DNA from: Psychrobacter sp. 4Dc | Lineage (GTDB): Bacteria; Pseudomonadota; Gammaproteobacteria; Pseudomonadales; Moraxellaceae | DNA length: 64,000 bases | Direction: 5' to 3' | Assembly (NCBI RefSeq): GCF_002836715.1 | Contig: NZ_PJAT01000039.1 | Location: 1 to 64,000 of the forward strand | Shown here: positions 47,178-57,121 of the stretch, in pieces | Layout of the letters: the number at the start of each line of letters is the position of its first letter | How positions within the stretch are numbered: the first letter of the stretch is position 1 | Notes under the pieces: model-generated | Seen by the model: the letters and a program-made list of their open reading frames with translations, nothing else | What the model was told of the DNA's origin: nothing | Databases searched by the model: none | Made by a program: the position numbers and the translations under genes

Positions 47178-47342
47178 TTATTTTGCGCCTTCTTCTTGAT
47201 GATCTTCATGCTCATGCATACCTTGCATCATATCTAGCGCTGAGTCGTCAGTACGCTGTTGATCTTCTTTGGCCAGACTATCTTGATTGATGTCTTTTGG
47301 CGCCATTTTTGTGGTTGCATCGGTTTTATTTGCATCTGTCAT
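47178..47342 (-). CDS. Small acidic unknown protein, 54 residues
   Basis: A frame from the ATG at 47342 to TAA at 47178 begins MTDANKTDATTKMAPK and ends in a His/Glu/Asp-rich stretch (GMHEHEDHQEE). GAGGAATGACACT before the ATG is a strong ribosome binding site. The product is hydrophilic, acidic and probably disordered; the C-terminal His-Glu cluster could bind metal. The family is unknown to me. It converges on the DUF1275 gene with 64 bp between. Confidence 0.65.
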   Translation of the reverse strand: MTDANKTDATTKMAPKDINQDSLAKEDQQRTDDSALDMMQGMHEHEDHQEEGAK

Positions 47343-47732
47343 AGTGTCATTCCTCTTGTTTTTATTGATGATTATCTATCTAACCCTAAAATTATGTGGT
47401 ATCGGTTTTTACTTGTATAGCCCCAAATGATGAATGTTTGAATGCTTTATGTAATTTTTATCAACCAAGGCGTCCATTCAAAGCAGTGAGAACAAAGTAG
47501 TGAGAGAGCTACTATTGAAAAATCTCACAAAGTCGAGAGGTGATTATCATTAACGAATCAAACAGATATCCTAAAAAAACAAAATTAATCAAAATGTATT
47601 CATATATAAGTTATTCTGATATGATATTTTCGCGCGTAATGTTCGCTATATGAATATCATGATGTCTTATAATAAGTGTGTGTTGCAATAATTTTGACTT
47701 CATACTCACTTTGGATGCGATAAGGATAATTT
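47343..47732. other. 390-bp intergenic region upstream of the DASS symporter
   Basis: AT-rich. It must hold the promoters of the small gene and the symporter, but no convincing box or structure could be identified. Confidence 0.35.
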
Positions 47733-49154
47733 ATGTCAGAGAAAAAGCTGGATAGCCATATTCCTGATGATGGTAACGAGTATTTATTTACGGATACATT
47801 CCCAAAGGGAACGGGAAAAGGATTGATCGTGGTCGCCATTGCGGCAATCATTAGTTTTATTATTTATAGTGTATTGCCATTTGAGGTCAGTGCTAACAAA
47901 GGGCTAGCAATGCTGTTTTTTATCGGCGTGCTATGGCTCACTGAGGCGATACACGTCACAATCACTGCGATCTTGGTGGTTGTGGTTGGGACATTAATTG
48001 GCATTCCTGATTTTAATGCTGAAGTCGGTCTGCAAAGCTTTGCTAGTCCCATTATTTATCTCTTCTTTGGTGGTTTTGCCTTGGCGGCCGCGTTACATGT
48101 ACAAAAGCTTGATAGAAAGATTGCGCTAAAAATTCTATCGTTGTCGGGCGGCAAGCTCAGTACAGCAGTATTTTTGATATTTGGTGTGACGGCATTCTTG
48201 TCCATGTGGATATCGAATACAGCGACAACGGCAATGATGCTCCCATTGGCACTCGGTATTTTAACGCAAGTTGATAGTAAAGAAGATCGCGGTACTTTTG
48301 TGTTTGTACTGCTTGGTATTGCTTATTCAGCAAGTTTGGGTGGTTTGGGCACGATTGTCGGCTCGCCACCAAATGCCATTGCTGCAAAAGCATTGGATAT
48401 CGCATTTGTTGATTGGATGAAGTTTGGTATCCCAATGATGCTGATACTATTACCAGTACTGTTGGGTGCGATGTATTTGTATCTAAAGCCGAACCTAAAC
48501 CGTACTATGCAGCTAGAGCAAGATGAAATCATTCCTTGGACCAAAACCCGCCTATTAACAATTACTGTTTTCATTGTCACGGCAGCTAGCTGGATGTTGT
48601 CTAAACAAATTGGGGCTGCAGTTGGTATCGAAGATACAGATGCCGTTGTCGCGTTGCTTGCAGCAGTGGCGGTCGTGAGCTTGGGTCTAGTTTCTTGGAA
48701 ACAGGTATCAGACAACACGGATTGGGGCGTGCTCATGTTATTTGGTGGCGGTATTGCGCTATCAAATATCCTAAAAGTATCAGGTGCGTCATTAGTGTTA
48801 GGCGAGACGGTTGCTAATGGCTTACAAACAGCGCCACTATTGGTGGTGATGCTTGCAATCTCAGCCTTTATTATTTTCTTGACAGAGTTTGCATCAAATA
48901 CGGCTTCAGCAGCGCTCTTAGTACCTGTGTTTGTGGCAATTGCCGAGCATATGGGTATACCGAGTGAGGTCTTAGTACTTATTATTGGTATCGGTGCGTC
49001 TTGTGCCTTTATGCTACCAGTTGCTACGCCGCCGAATGCTATTGTGTTTGGTACAGGTTTGATCAAGCAAACAGAGATGATACGTACAGGTGTCATCCTT
49101 AATATTATCTCTACTATCATCGTTGGGTGTTGGGCATACTTTTTCTTATTGTAG
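47733..49154 (+). CDS. DASS-family sodium/anion (dicarboxylate-type) symporter
   Basis: A 473-residue inner membrane transporter with about 11-12 membrane segments. The two family substrate motifs are visible: ISNTATTAMMLPLALGI (about 155-171) with the SNT triplet, and EFASNTASAALLVPVF (about 386-401), again SNT. GSPPNAIA and ATPPNAIVFG are the paired re-entrant regions. Members import succinate, malate, citrate or sulfate with sodium; which one cannot be told. GATAAGGATA precedes the ATG. The stop codon is the first TAG of an 8-bp tandem repeat. Confidence 0.92.
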   Translation: MSEKKLDSHIPDDGNEYLFTDTFPKGTGKGLIVVAIAAIISFIIYSVLPFEVSANKGLAMLFFIGVLWLTEAIHVTITAILVVVVGTLIGIPDFNAEVGLQSFASPIIYLFFGGFALAAALHVQKLDRKIALKILSLSGGKLSTAVFLIFGVTAFLSMWISNTATTAMMLPLALGILTQVDSKEDRGTFVFVLLGIAYSASLGGLGTIVGSPPNAIAAKALDIAFVDWMKFGIPMMLILLPVLLGAMYLYLKPNLNRTMQLEQDEIIPWTKTRLLTITVFIVTAASWMLSKQIGAAVGIEDTDAVVALLAAVAVVSLGLVSWKQVSDNTDWGVLMLFGGGIALSNILKVSGASLVLGETVANGLQTAPLLVVMLAISAFIIFLTEFASNTASAALLVPVFVAIAEHMGIPSEVLVLIIGIGASCAFMLPVATPPNAIVFGTGLIKQTEMIRTGVILNIISTIIVGCWAYFFLL

Positions 49155-49220
49155 TTAAGTAGTTAAGTAGTTAAGTAGTTAAGTAGTTAAGTAGTTAAGT
49201 AGTTAAGTAGTTAAGTAGTT
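49152..49220 (+). repeat. 8-bp tandem repeat TAGTTAAG, eight copies plus partial
   Basis: The perfect unit TAGTTAAG repeats eight times from 49152 to 49215, then TAGTT. The first unit supplies the stop codon of the DASS gene. Copy number is likely to vary between isolates by replication slippage. Confidence 0.95.
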
Positions 49221-49249
49221 CATGTAGACACAGTCATATGTACAAATGC

Positions 49250-49293
49250 TAAAAACCCCAATGTTCAAGACAAATTGAACGTTGGGGTTTTTT
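49250..49293 (+). terminator. DASS symporter terminator
   Basis: AAAACCCCAA-GTTCAA and TTGAAC-GTTGGGGTTTTTT form a long stem with a T run. Confidence 0.9.
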
Positions 49294-49365
49294 ATGGCTT
49301 ATCATACGAGCTAACGGTATAGAATGTTTATTATTAACGTCATCTTATTAAATGGATTTGATCAC

Positions 49366-50364
49366 ATGACACAGTACTTATTAAAAGCAACTGTTCTGAT
49401 ATTACTAGGCGCAATTGCCGTGCTAATGGCATTTATAGCAAAATATTGGGCACCTGATCGTACCATCGCTGAGTTAAAACAATGGCAACTACCCAACAGC
49501 GAATTTATAGACATACAAGGTATGCAGGCGCATGTAGTGCAGTCAGCTAATTGTCATACACACCGTGGCGATGCAGCCGAAAAAAACCGACCCGAAACAA
49601 TCGTTTTATTGCATGGTACATCGGCAAGTTTGCATACATGGGAGGGCTGGACCAAGGCGCTGTCTGATCAATACTGTGTCGTGAGCATGGATTTGCCAGG
49701 GTTTGGTTTGACAGGTCCTTATGTGGACGAGAGCACACAATATAGCAGCGAAAATTATGCGGCGTTTGTCATTGAAGTACTTAATCATTTGAAGCTGGAC
49801 CGTGTCACGCTAGCTGGTAATTCATTGGGAGGCAAGGTAGCGTGGCGTACTGCAGCTTTGTATCCTGAGCGTGTCAATCGATTGATATTGGTAGATTCAG
49901 TTGGTTATCCAGCAACGCCCAAACATATTCCTATTGGTTTTAAACTTGCTAAATATCCAGCGATGTCACCAATTTTAAATCGCATCCTACCCAGAAGTGT
50001 TGTTGAGAAAAGCGTTTTAAGTGTGTATGCAGACAATAGCAAAGTAAACGATGCCTTAGTTAATAGATACTATGAATTGACCCTACGTAAAGGTAATCGG
50101 CAGGCTTTGAGTCGTCGCCTAAATGAAACTGATGATGAGAGCGATCAAGCTCAAATAAAGCAGCTAGACATGCCGACTTTGATCTTATGGGGTGCAAAAG
50201 ATGATCTTATTCCTGTAGGAAATGCCGCGTTATTTCATAGGGATATAAGTAATAGTCAGCTTAAAATATTTGATAACTTAGGTCATGTACCGCACGAAGA
50301 AGATCCGTTAGCAACCGTTGACGTTGTAAAGCAGTTTTTAATTAGTGAGTCAGGAAATGGATAA
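49366..50364 (+). CDS. Alpha/beta hydrolase with N-terminal membrane anchor
   Basis: A 332-residue serine hydrolase. One hydrophobic segment (about 5-27) probably anchors it in the inner membrane. The catalytic triad is visible: Ser in GNSLGG, Asp in WGAKDDLIP, and His in GHVPHEED; the oxyanion motif LLHGTSAS is present. Substrate is unknown; esterase or lipase-like. I use the ATG at 49366; the frame opens at 49324, and neither start has a strong ribosome binding site. It overlaps the next gene by eight bases, indicating translational coupling. Confidence 0.85.
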   Translation: MTQYLLKATVLILLGAIAVLMAFIAKYWAPDRTIAELKQWQLPNSEFIDIQGMQAHVVQSANCHTHRGDAAEKNRPETIVLLHGTSASLHTWEGWTKALSDQYCVVSMDLPGFGLTGPYVDESTQYSSENYAAFVIEVLNHLKLDRVTLAGNSLGGKVAWRTAALYPERVNRLILVDSVGYPATPKHIPIGFKLAKYPAMSPILNRILPRSVVEKSVLSVYADNSKVNDALVNRYYELTLRKGNRQALSRRLNETDDESDQAQIKQLDMPTLILWGAKDDLIPVGNAALFHRDISNSQLKIFDNLGHVPHEEDPLATVDVVKQFLISESGNG

Positions 50365-51151
50365 CTTAGAAAAGAAACAGATAACAACCATCGCTGCGAT
50401 TTCAGATATTCATAGTAATATCTACGCTCTTGAAGCTGTGCTTGCCGATATAAGATATCGAGATGTTGATCAGATTGTCAATCTTGGTGATATTTTATAC
50501 GGGCCAATAGCACCTCATGCTACCTATGAGCTATTAATGGCAAATCGAGATGATATTATTACCATTAGAGGCAATCAGGATAGGCAGATTTATGAAGCCA
50601 CTACGGCAGAAATTGCTAATAATCCAACCATGGGTTTTATTATCAAAGATCTCTCTAAAAAAGCGATTGAATGGATGCGGTCTTTGCCATTTTATTTTCA
50701 TGTCAGTGAGGATGTATACCTCTGCCATGGTTCGCCGACCGATGACATGATATATTTACTAGAGGATATCGAAACGGGTCAACCAATAGTGCGTAATGAT
50801 GCGACTATATTGGCGTTACTTGATGGTATTGATAATGATGTTATCTTATGTGGTCATACACACATCCCGCGTACAGTAGTACTGTCGTCAGGACAAACTA
50901 TTGTGAATAGTGGTAGCGTTGGCTATCCAGCTTACGAAGACGATTTGCCTATTATTCATAAGATGCAAACTTATTCGCCTCATGCTAATTATGCTCTTAT
51001 CAAATGTATTGAGACTCAACAAGGTAAACATTGGCAAACTGAGCATGTCAGGGTCGCTTATGACCATGAAGCAGCAGCAAATATGGCTCTAAGAAACGGA
51101 CGTGAAGATTGGGCATTTGCATTGAAGACGGGTAGAGTGATTCCAGTATGA
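50357..51151 (+). CDS. Calcineurin-like metallophosphoesterase
   Basis: A 264-residue protein with all metal motifs of the family: DIHSN (about 12-16), GDILYG, GNQD, CHGSP and CGHTHIPR. It resembles YfcE/MJ0936-like phosphodiesterases and PrpE-like members; the natural substrate is unknown. I place the start at the ATG at 50357 inside the preceding hydrolase gene; a GTG at 50345 is an alternative. The overlap suggests the two enzymes are made together. Confidence 0.86.
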   Translation: MDNLEKKQITTIAAISDIHSNIYALEAVLADIRYRDVDQIVNLGDILYGPIAPHATYELLMANRDDIITIRGNQDRQIYEATTAEIANNPTMGFIIKDLSKKAIEWMRSLPFYFHVSEDVYLCHGSPTDDMIYLLEDIETGQPIVRNDATILALLDGIDNDVILCGHTHIPRTVVLSSGQTIVNSGSVGYPAYEDDLPIIHKMQTYSPHANYALIKCIETQQGKHWQTEHVRVAYDHEAAANMALRNGREDWAFALKTGRVIPV

Positions 51152-51236
51152 CAGTACTTAAAAACGTTCTATCCTAGCAATGACAGCATTACCTTTAGAT
51201 TAACTATGGGTTTTTATTTAATAGAGATTACGTAAA

Positions 51237-51827
51237 ATGCTAACACTATATATGGTTCAATTGGGCGGCCGTCCTAAAGGCCGTCTGATTGAGCAACACG
51301 ATATTTTCTTTGGTGCAGCCAGTCAAGTGAGTGACTTGATAGGAGATATCAATGAACATTGGCCTGAGGTAAAAAATAAATGGCATATTGATTCGTATCG
51401 AGCGATTGCCAAAGTGGGTAGTTATGCCATTAAGTTAATTGAACCAAGTCAGCAATTAAAGGCTGCTGCTGACTTAAAGTTATTCTTTATCAATCTAGGT
51501 GGCTATCAGCAGGACAGTTTTGAAGAATTCCATTATAAGCTACTCATCGTTGCACCTAACCAAGCTGACGCGATCAAACAAGCAAAAAAAAGTGATTTTT
51601 ATAAGCAATCTACTTTTAAAGATAAAACGTCACCTTTCAATGCAGCTTCTCATATTGATGATAAGTTTGCAGTAGATATAGATGACATATATAACGTAAA
51701 TGATCTTATCTCCAATGTTCAGCTTTCGATTGAGCCTATTAGTGATACAGATGAGCTGAATGCTAAAGAAGACAAAGAGTACGTCGGCTATCTAAGCATC
51801 AAGAATTTAAAGAAATTGGCGCTATAA
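51237..51827 (+). CDS. DUF1543-domain protein
   Basis: A 196-residue soluble protein. LYMVQLGGRPKGRLIEQHDIFFG at the start and KWHIDSYRAIAKVGSYAIKL are the DUF1543 pattern. A second, weaker copy of the start (LKLFFINLGGYQQDSFEEFHYKLLIVA, about 77-103) shows the family's internal repeat. The C-terminal 60 residues are variable. Function is unknown. It lies 85 bp after the phosphoesterase. Confidence 0.82.
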   Translation: MLTLYMVQLGGRPKGRLIEQHDIFFGAASQVSDLIGDINEHWPEVKNKWHIDSYRAIAKVGSYAIKLIEPSQQLKAAADLKLFFINLGGYQQDSFEEFHYKLLIVAPNQADAIKQAKKSDFYKQSTFKDKTSPFNAASHIDDKFAVDIDDIYNVNDLISNVQLSIEPISDTDELNAKEDKEYVGYLSIKNLKKLAL

Positions 51828-51986
51828 TAGATTTATCTAAATTTCATAAAAGTAACTCAATACACGCTTGATTAAATAAACCTAATGGACAGCTTACGAG
51901 AGCAATCAGGACTCGACTAACTTGAATCATACCCCAATTACCCCCATAATCTAACCAATTCTACATAATAAATAGCCTAAGCAAAT

Positions 51987-54900
51987 ATGCCCAATACTTC
52001 TAAGCCCAATATTCCTGAAAACAGCGATTCAGATACATCTACTGTAAATGAAACTCAAGATACTAAGAAGCCAGCAGTACCACTGGCGGATCTACCAGTA
52101 CTTGCCAAGGATAGCTATTACTTAAGCCGTCTTGAACGTGAGCTGGCACGTGCTGCTGTGCCTAAGAATAAAAAATCTAATCATGATTCTGAGCAAGAAA
52201 AGAAGCTAGATGATGTACTCGCTAAAAAACGTGCTCAGTACGAGAAAATAAAAATGCGTTCTCAAGAAGCTGTGCAGGCACGTATCAATAGTATTCCAAG
52301 TGATTTACCTGCCAAGCTAAATCTGGATCTGCCTGTTAGCCAACGCGCAGAAGACTTAGTACAAGCGATTATCGATAATCAAGTTATTATCGTTGCTGGT
52401 GAGACGGGTTCTGGTAAAACGACGCAGTTGCCTAAGCTTGCAATGCTAGCAGGGCGCGGTATTACAGGGCAGATAGGGCATACACAGCCGAGACGATTGG
52501 CTGCTCGTAGTGTGGCAAACCGTATCGCAGAAGAGCTGGGTGAGCCATTAGGTAATACTGTCAGTTTTAAGATTCGCTTTAATGAGCAAGGGACAGCACA
52601 ATCTGTTGTAAAGCTCATGACGGATGGTATCTTACTCGCTGAGTTGGGTCATGATCGGTTTTTGAGTAAGTACGATACTATTATTATCGATGAGGCGCAC
52701 GAGCGTAGTTTGAACATCGATTTTATTATGGGTTATCTCAAAAAGATGCTGCCCAAGCGCCCAGATTTAAAAGTCATCATTACCTCAGCGACCCTTGACA
52801 CTAAGCGCTTTAGTGAATACTTCAGCCGTTATGACAATAAGCTCAAACGGCAAGTCCCTGCGCCTATTTTTAATGTAGAAGGGCGTAGCTTTCCAGTAGA
52901 AGTCCGTTATCGTCCGTTGACAGATGAGCCAGTGAACAGCTCGGAAGATGACAGCTATGATGATTTTGAAGAGAACCTGCCGCGTGCTGTGGTTGCTGCT
53001 GTCGAAGAGTGTTTTAGCGATGCACAGAGTAAAGGTCACGCCGATCAAGCTGATATTTTGATATTTGCTGCGACTGAAGCGGAGATTCGCGAAACGCAGG
53101 AAGTGCTTGAGCGTCATGGCCCTCGCCATACAGAAGTGCTGCCCTTGTTTGCACGGCAGACTTATGAAGAGCAGCAGCGTATCTTTCAGCCATCGGGTCG
53201 AGGTCGCCGTATTGTTATCGCGACCAACGTTGCTGAGACTGCATTGACTGTGCCGGGTATTCGATATGTGATCGACTTGGGTTTTGAGCGGATTTCACGT
53301 TACTCGTATCGTTCACGCGTACAACGTTTACCGATTGAAGCAATTTCGCAAGCAGCGGCCAATCAGCGTAAAGGTCGCTGTGGCCGTGTTGCTCCAGGTG
53401 TTTGTATTCGTCTTTATAGTGAAGAAGATTTTAGTGGCCGCCCTGAGTTCACTGAGCCTGAGATTTTACGTACTAATTTAGCGTCAGTAATCTTGCAAAT
53501 GGCCAATCTACGTCTAGGTAGTGTGGATGACTTTGAGTTCATTGAGCCGCCTGATAGCCGATTGGTCACTGATGGTCATAAATTGCTAGATGAATTGGGC
53601 GCTATTACTTCTAAGAAAGACATTGCTGCTCAAGACAAAGTTAACAAGCCAAAAGCGAGAAAAGGGCTTGATCACCTGCGCTTGACAGCGACTGGTCAGA
53701 AAATGGCACGTATGCCAATCGATCCAAGGCTGGCACGTATGCTGGTCGCTGGTTCTGATTTTGATTGTATTCGTGAGATGCTGATCGTTGTGGCCGCGCT
53801 TGCCGTGCAAGACCCTCGTGAGCGCCCTGCCAATAAGCGCACGCAAGCAGATCAAAAGCATGCAATCTTCCGTCAAGATGATTCTGACTTTTTGTTTTAT
53901 TTGAGTCTATGGAAAGCGCTGTTTGAAAAAGATGAAGACGGCAATAAACTGTCTGGTAATCAGCGTAAGCAGTTTGCTAAGAAAAACTATTTAAGCTTCC
54001 CGCGTGTACGTGAATGGCATCAGACGCATCGTCAGTTGGTACAGATGGTCACTGAGCTGAAGTTAACGGATGTCAATGAGTCAAAAGCTGCTGATAAAAA
54101 TGTGGCTGTTAATGATCCAACAGCGATCGAAGACGAAGAGTTAAAAGCGGTCAAATATGCCAATCTGCATAGAGCGTTGTTAACAGGATTGTTGTCTATC
54201 ATCGCGCATAAGACTGAAAGCCGCGGTGAGTATTTGGCTGCGCGTCAGCAAAAGGCCAAGATATTCCCAGCCAGTACGGTGTTTAAACAAATACCCCCTT
54301 GGGTGATGGCATTTGAAATGGTGGAGACTTCACAAGTCTTTATGCGTACTGTTGCCAAAATCGAACCAGAATGGATTATTTCAGCGGCAGGTGACTTGCT
54401 GAAATATCACTATTTCGAACCACATTGGTCCAAGAAAACAGGACGCGTCAAAGCCTACGCACAGATTAGTTTGTTTGGGCTGATTATTATTAGTAAGCAG
54501 CTGACCAATTATGAACAAGTCAATCTGGTCGAGTCACGAGAGATATTTATCCGTGATGGCTTAGTGACGGGCAACTTTGGTCGCAATGCACCATTTTTAC
54601 AACATAACATGGATAAGATTGCTCATGTTGAGCGTATCGAAGACAAGCTGCGTCGCCGTGATTTATTGGTGGATGAAGAGACGCTGTATCAGTTCTATGA
54701 TAAGAAAATTCCTGAGCACGTTGCCAGTCGCAAAGCGTTTGAGGATTGGCGTGCAGAAGTGGAGAAACATGATGCCAAGCATCTATTCTTTACTGATGAA
54801 GACGTACTTAATAGCCAAGCGCCGACCACAGGGGACTTCCCAGAAGTGTGGAAGCTGGGCGATTTAAAACTGCCGCTCCGCTATATCTTTGATCCGGCCA

Positions 54901-56219
54901 GCGATGATGATGGTGTGACCATACGTGTACCGCTTGCCGCATTACCGCAGCTCGACGCGATTGAGCTACTGTGGGGTGTGCCCGGTTGGCGCTATGAATT
55001 AGTATTGCAGCTGCTCAAGTCACTGCCAAAGGAGATACGTCGTCAAATCGTACCGATACCCAATACTGCAGACAGTTTGTTTGATGAGTTGCAGCCAAAG
55101 GGTGGGCAAGGATTGTTGAAGCAGCTGTGTCAGGCATTGCATCGTCGCGGTATCATGTCGGTGACACCAGAGAACTTCAATCCATCTACGATTGATCGCT
55201 ATTTGCAGCCACAAATCTGCGTGGTCGATGAGAAAAACCGTATCATCGAAAAAGGCCGTGATCTGCAAACCCTACAGATTCGTCATGCATCTGAGACCAG
55301 TCAAGCGGTAAATGAACAGCAAGGCGTGCATACTGAGTTTCCTGAGCATTTTGCTTTCAGCAAAAATCATCATAGTGCGGGTGTGGTGATGAAACAGTTT
55401 GCAGCGCTCGTCGCTGATGAAGCGGGAGAAGCTGTATCGATTCATCAATATACTGATGTCAATGCAGCACTTCAAGCACATCGTATCGGGGTGCTGACTT
55501 TAATAAAAGGCAAACTTGGTGCAAAGAAAAAGCAATTAACGAGCCAAATCGATAGTATATTTAAATTGGCATTTGCGCCACTTGGCGACATGGATAAACT
55601 CAAAACGATTGTTATAGATGCTGCGTTAGACGCGGCTCTCGAAGAGCACTACGTCTTATTTGATCATTCTGAAAATTTACCAGAAAGCGCTGATAACATC
55701 GCAGTTGGATTGAGCGAGGAGCTACCGTTTACCTCTGAAGAGTATGCACAAACGCTCGAAGTGGTAGTCAATAACTTCTTATTAACTGGTCAAAGCGTCA
55801 TCAAAACGCTTAAGAATGTCTACACTCGTTGGCAGCGTATTCGCCAAGGGTTGCTGATGTTAGATCGTGAAATATTTGGTGAGTCTATCGATGATATCGA
55901 AGATCAGTTAGAAGATTTACATTTGGCTGATTTTGTTTATCGGATGGATTACAGCCATTGGCAACAGTATCCACGCTATCTTGAAGCGTTACAGATTCGA
56001 CTAGAGCGTTTGGAGCACAACCTCGACGCCGACCTTGATGGTGTCTACGCGCTTGATTTGCATATGGAGCGGCTAGCAGGACGTGCGGACAAAGAAGCCA
56101 TTAGTGAGTATCGTTGGATGGTGGAAGAGTATCGTATTCAACTGTTTGCCCAGCCTATGAAAACTCGTATGGCAGTATCGCCCAAGCGTCTAAGCAAAAT
56201 GTGGGACAAGGTGAGTTAG
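51987..56219 (+). CDS. hrpA: ATP-dependent RNA helicase HrpA
   Basis: A 1410-residue DEAH-box helicase; E. coli HrpA (1300) rescues stalled ribosomes. Motif I GETGSGKT is at 138-145, followed by QPRRLAARS (Ia), DEAHERS (II), TSATLD (III), ATNVAETALTVPGI (V) and QRKGRCGRVAPG (VI). The helicase-associated and OB regions follow, then the long DUF3418-type C-terminal domain (about 780-1400). The first 100 residues are charged and variable. The ATG has no strong ribosome binding site. Confidence 0.96.
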   Translation: MPNTSKPNIPENSDSDTSTVNETQDTKKPAVPLADLPVLAKDSYYLSRLERELARAAVPKNKKSNHDSEQEKKLDDVLAKKRAQYEKIKMRSQEAVQARINSIPSDLPAKLNLDLPVSQRAEDLVQAIIDNQVIIVAGETGSGKTTQLPKLAMLAGRGITGQIGHTQPRRLAARSVANRIAEELGEPLGNTVSFKIRFNEQGTAQSVVKLMTDGILLAELGHDRFLSKYDTIIIDEAHERSLNIDFIMGYLKKMLPKRPDLKVIITSATLDTKRFSEYFSRYDNKLKRQVPAPIFNVEGRSFPVEVRYRPLTDEPVNSSEDDSYDDFEENLPRAVVAAVEECFSDAQSKGHADQADILIFAATEAEIRETQEVLERHGPRHTEVLPLFARQTYEEQQRIFQPSGRGRRIVIATNVAETALTVPGIRYVIDLGFERISRYSYRSRVQRLPIEAISQAAANQRKGRCGRVAPGVCIRLYSEEDFSGRPEFTEPEILRTNLASVILQMANLRLGSVDDFEFIEPPDSRLVTDGHKLLDELGAITSKKDIAAQDKVNKPKARKGLDHLRLTATGQKMARMPIDPRLARMLVAGSDFDCIREMLIVVAALAVQDPRERPANKRTQADQKHAIFRQDDSDFLFYLSLWKALFEKDEDGNKLSGNQRKQFAKKNYLSFPRVREWHQTHRQLVQMVTELKLTDVNESKAADKNVAVNDPTAIEDEELKAVKYANLHRALLTGLLSIIAHKTESRGEYLAARQQKAKIFPASTVFKQIPPWVMAFEMVETSQVFMRTVAKIEPEWIISAAGDLLKYHYFEPHWSKKTGRVKAYAQISLFGLIIISKQLTNYEQVNLVESREIFIRDGLVTGNFGRNAPFLQHNMDKIAHVERIEDKLRRRDLLVDEETLYQFYDKKIPEHVASRKAFEDWRAEVEKHDAKHLFFTDEDVLNSQAPTTGDFPEVWKLGDLKLPLRYIFDPASDDDGVTIRVPLAALPQLDAIELLWGVPGWRYELVLQLLKSLPKEIRRQIVPIPNTADSLFDELQPKGGQGLLKQLCQALHRRGIMSVTPENFNPSTIDRYLQPQICVVDEKNRIIEKGRDLQTLQIRHASETSQAVNEQQGVHTEFPEHFAFSKNHHSAGVVMKQFAALVADEAGEAVSIHQYTDVNAALQAHRIGVLTLIKGKLGAKKKQLTSQIDSIFKLAFAPLGDMDKLKTIVIDAALDAALEEHYVLFDHSENLPESADNIAVGLSEELPFTSEEYAQTLEVVVNNFLLTGQSVIKTLKNVYTRWQRIRQGLLMLDREIFGESIDDIEDQLEDLHLADFVYRMDYSHWQQYPRYLEALQIRLERLEHNLDADLDGVYALDLHMERLAGRADKEAISEYRWMVEEYRIQLFAQPMKTRMAVSPKRLSKMWDKVS

Positions 56220-56359
56220 GCTAAATTTTAGTTTTGTATGGTACGTCATGTTATAGAGCACACATTGATCTTAAGATACGGGCTCTATAACTAAGCGTTC
56301 TAAATGCCATATGTTACCTACTAAATTGGATATCAATCTCAAATAAAAGGACAATTAAA

Positions 56360-56965
56360 ATGTGGGATGAACGCTATAGCGGTACAGAGTTCGCATTTGG
56401 CACTGAACCTAATGATTTTTTGAGAGAGACATTTGAGCAGATACCTGTAGGTGGACACGTACTTTGTCTAGCAGAGGGCGAGGGTAGGAATGCAGTATTT
56501 TTAGCTGAGCAAGGCTTCAAGGTGACTGCGATGGATATGTCCGAAGTAGGGTTAAACAAAGCGAACAAGTTGGCCAAAGATAGAGGCGTAGCTATTACCA
56601 TCCAAGTAGCTGATTTAGCAGATTACAAATTTGGTCAGGATAAATGGGACGCCATAGTTTCTATCTGGGCACACGTTCCTAAAACGGTACGTCAATATGT
56701 ACACGCACAAGTTGGCACTGCTCTCAAGCCAGAGGGAGTATTTATCGTCGAAGCTTATACAGAACGGCAGCTTGAAACAGAGGCAGTCGGTGGACCACCA
56801 GCCAGTCAAAGGGAACGTTTTGGCTGTTTACAGAGCTTTCAACATGAGCTTGTAGGGCTGAACGAAGTGATTGGTGTAGAGAAGTTGCGTATGGTATCAG
56901 AAGGAAAGCGGCATCAAGGGCTTAGCGCTGTAGTACAGTTTGTTGGCAAAAAAGTCAGCAACTAG
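56360..56965 (+). CDS. SAM-dependent methyltransferase, TehB-like
   Basis: A 201-residue class I methyltransferase. Motif I is VLCLAEGEGRNAVFLAEQGF (about 34-53), then AMDMSEVGLNKA. This N-terminal WDERYSGTEFAFGTEPNDFL pattern is shared by TehB and thiopurine methyltransferase-like proteins. It may methylate small toxic compounds such as tellurite or thiols, but the substrate is unproven. AAGGACAATT precedes the ATG. Confidence 0.88.
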   Translation: MWDERYSGTEFAFGTEPNDFLRETFEQIPVGGHVLCLAEGEGRNAVFLAEQGFKVTAMDMSEVGLNKANKLAKDRGVAITIQVADLADYKFGQDKWDAIVSIWAHVPKTVRQYVHAQVGTALKPEGVFIVEAYTERQLETEAVGGPPASQRERFGCLQSFQHELVGLNEVIGVEKLRMVSEGKRHQGLSAVVQFVGKKVSN

Positions 56966-57014
56966 CCGTTGTAAGTGAAATCTATTGGTCGTGATAGTCG
57001 CTATATACATAGTT

Positions 57015-57044
57015 AGAGAAGATAGTTTGCAAACCATCTTCTCT
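57015..57044. repeat. Inverted repeat between convergent genes
   Basis: AGAGAAGAT and ATCTTCTCT form a 9-bp stem with a 12-base loop that is itself nearly palindromic (GTTTGCAAAC). It lacks a T run on either strand, so it may be a weak terminator or an mRNA stabiliser. Confidence 0.5.
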
Positions 57045-57079
57045 ATGAGCTATTGGGGCTTAATGTTTGATAATTAGCG

Positions 57080-57121
57080 ACTGGTATCTAATGTCTAGTA
57101 TTTAATGATTGGTACTTAATG
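57080..57121. repeat. Three imperfect 14-bp tandem units
   Basis: CTGGTATCTAATGT, CTAGTATTTAATGA and TTGGTACTTAATGG run head to tail and overlap the end of the small membrane protein gene. Confidence 0.55.

Noticed and set aside
48323-49120. 265-codon antisense frame opposite the DASS symporter
   Set aside because: Long only because of the codon bias of the real gene; composition is Thr/Ala/Pro/Ser-rich with no domain and no ribosome binding site.
49152-49220. CRISPR-like array
   Set aside because: The 8-bp unit is contiguous with no spacers; it is a simple tandem repeat. No other regularly spaced repeats were found in the window.
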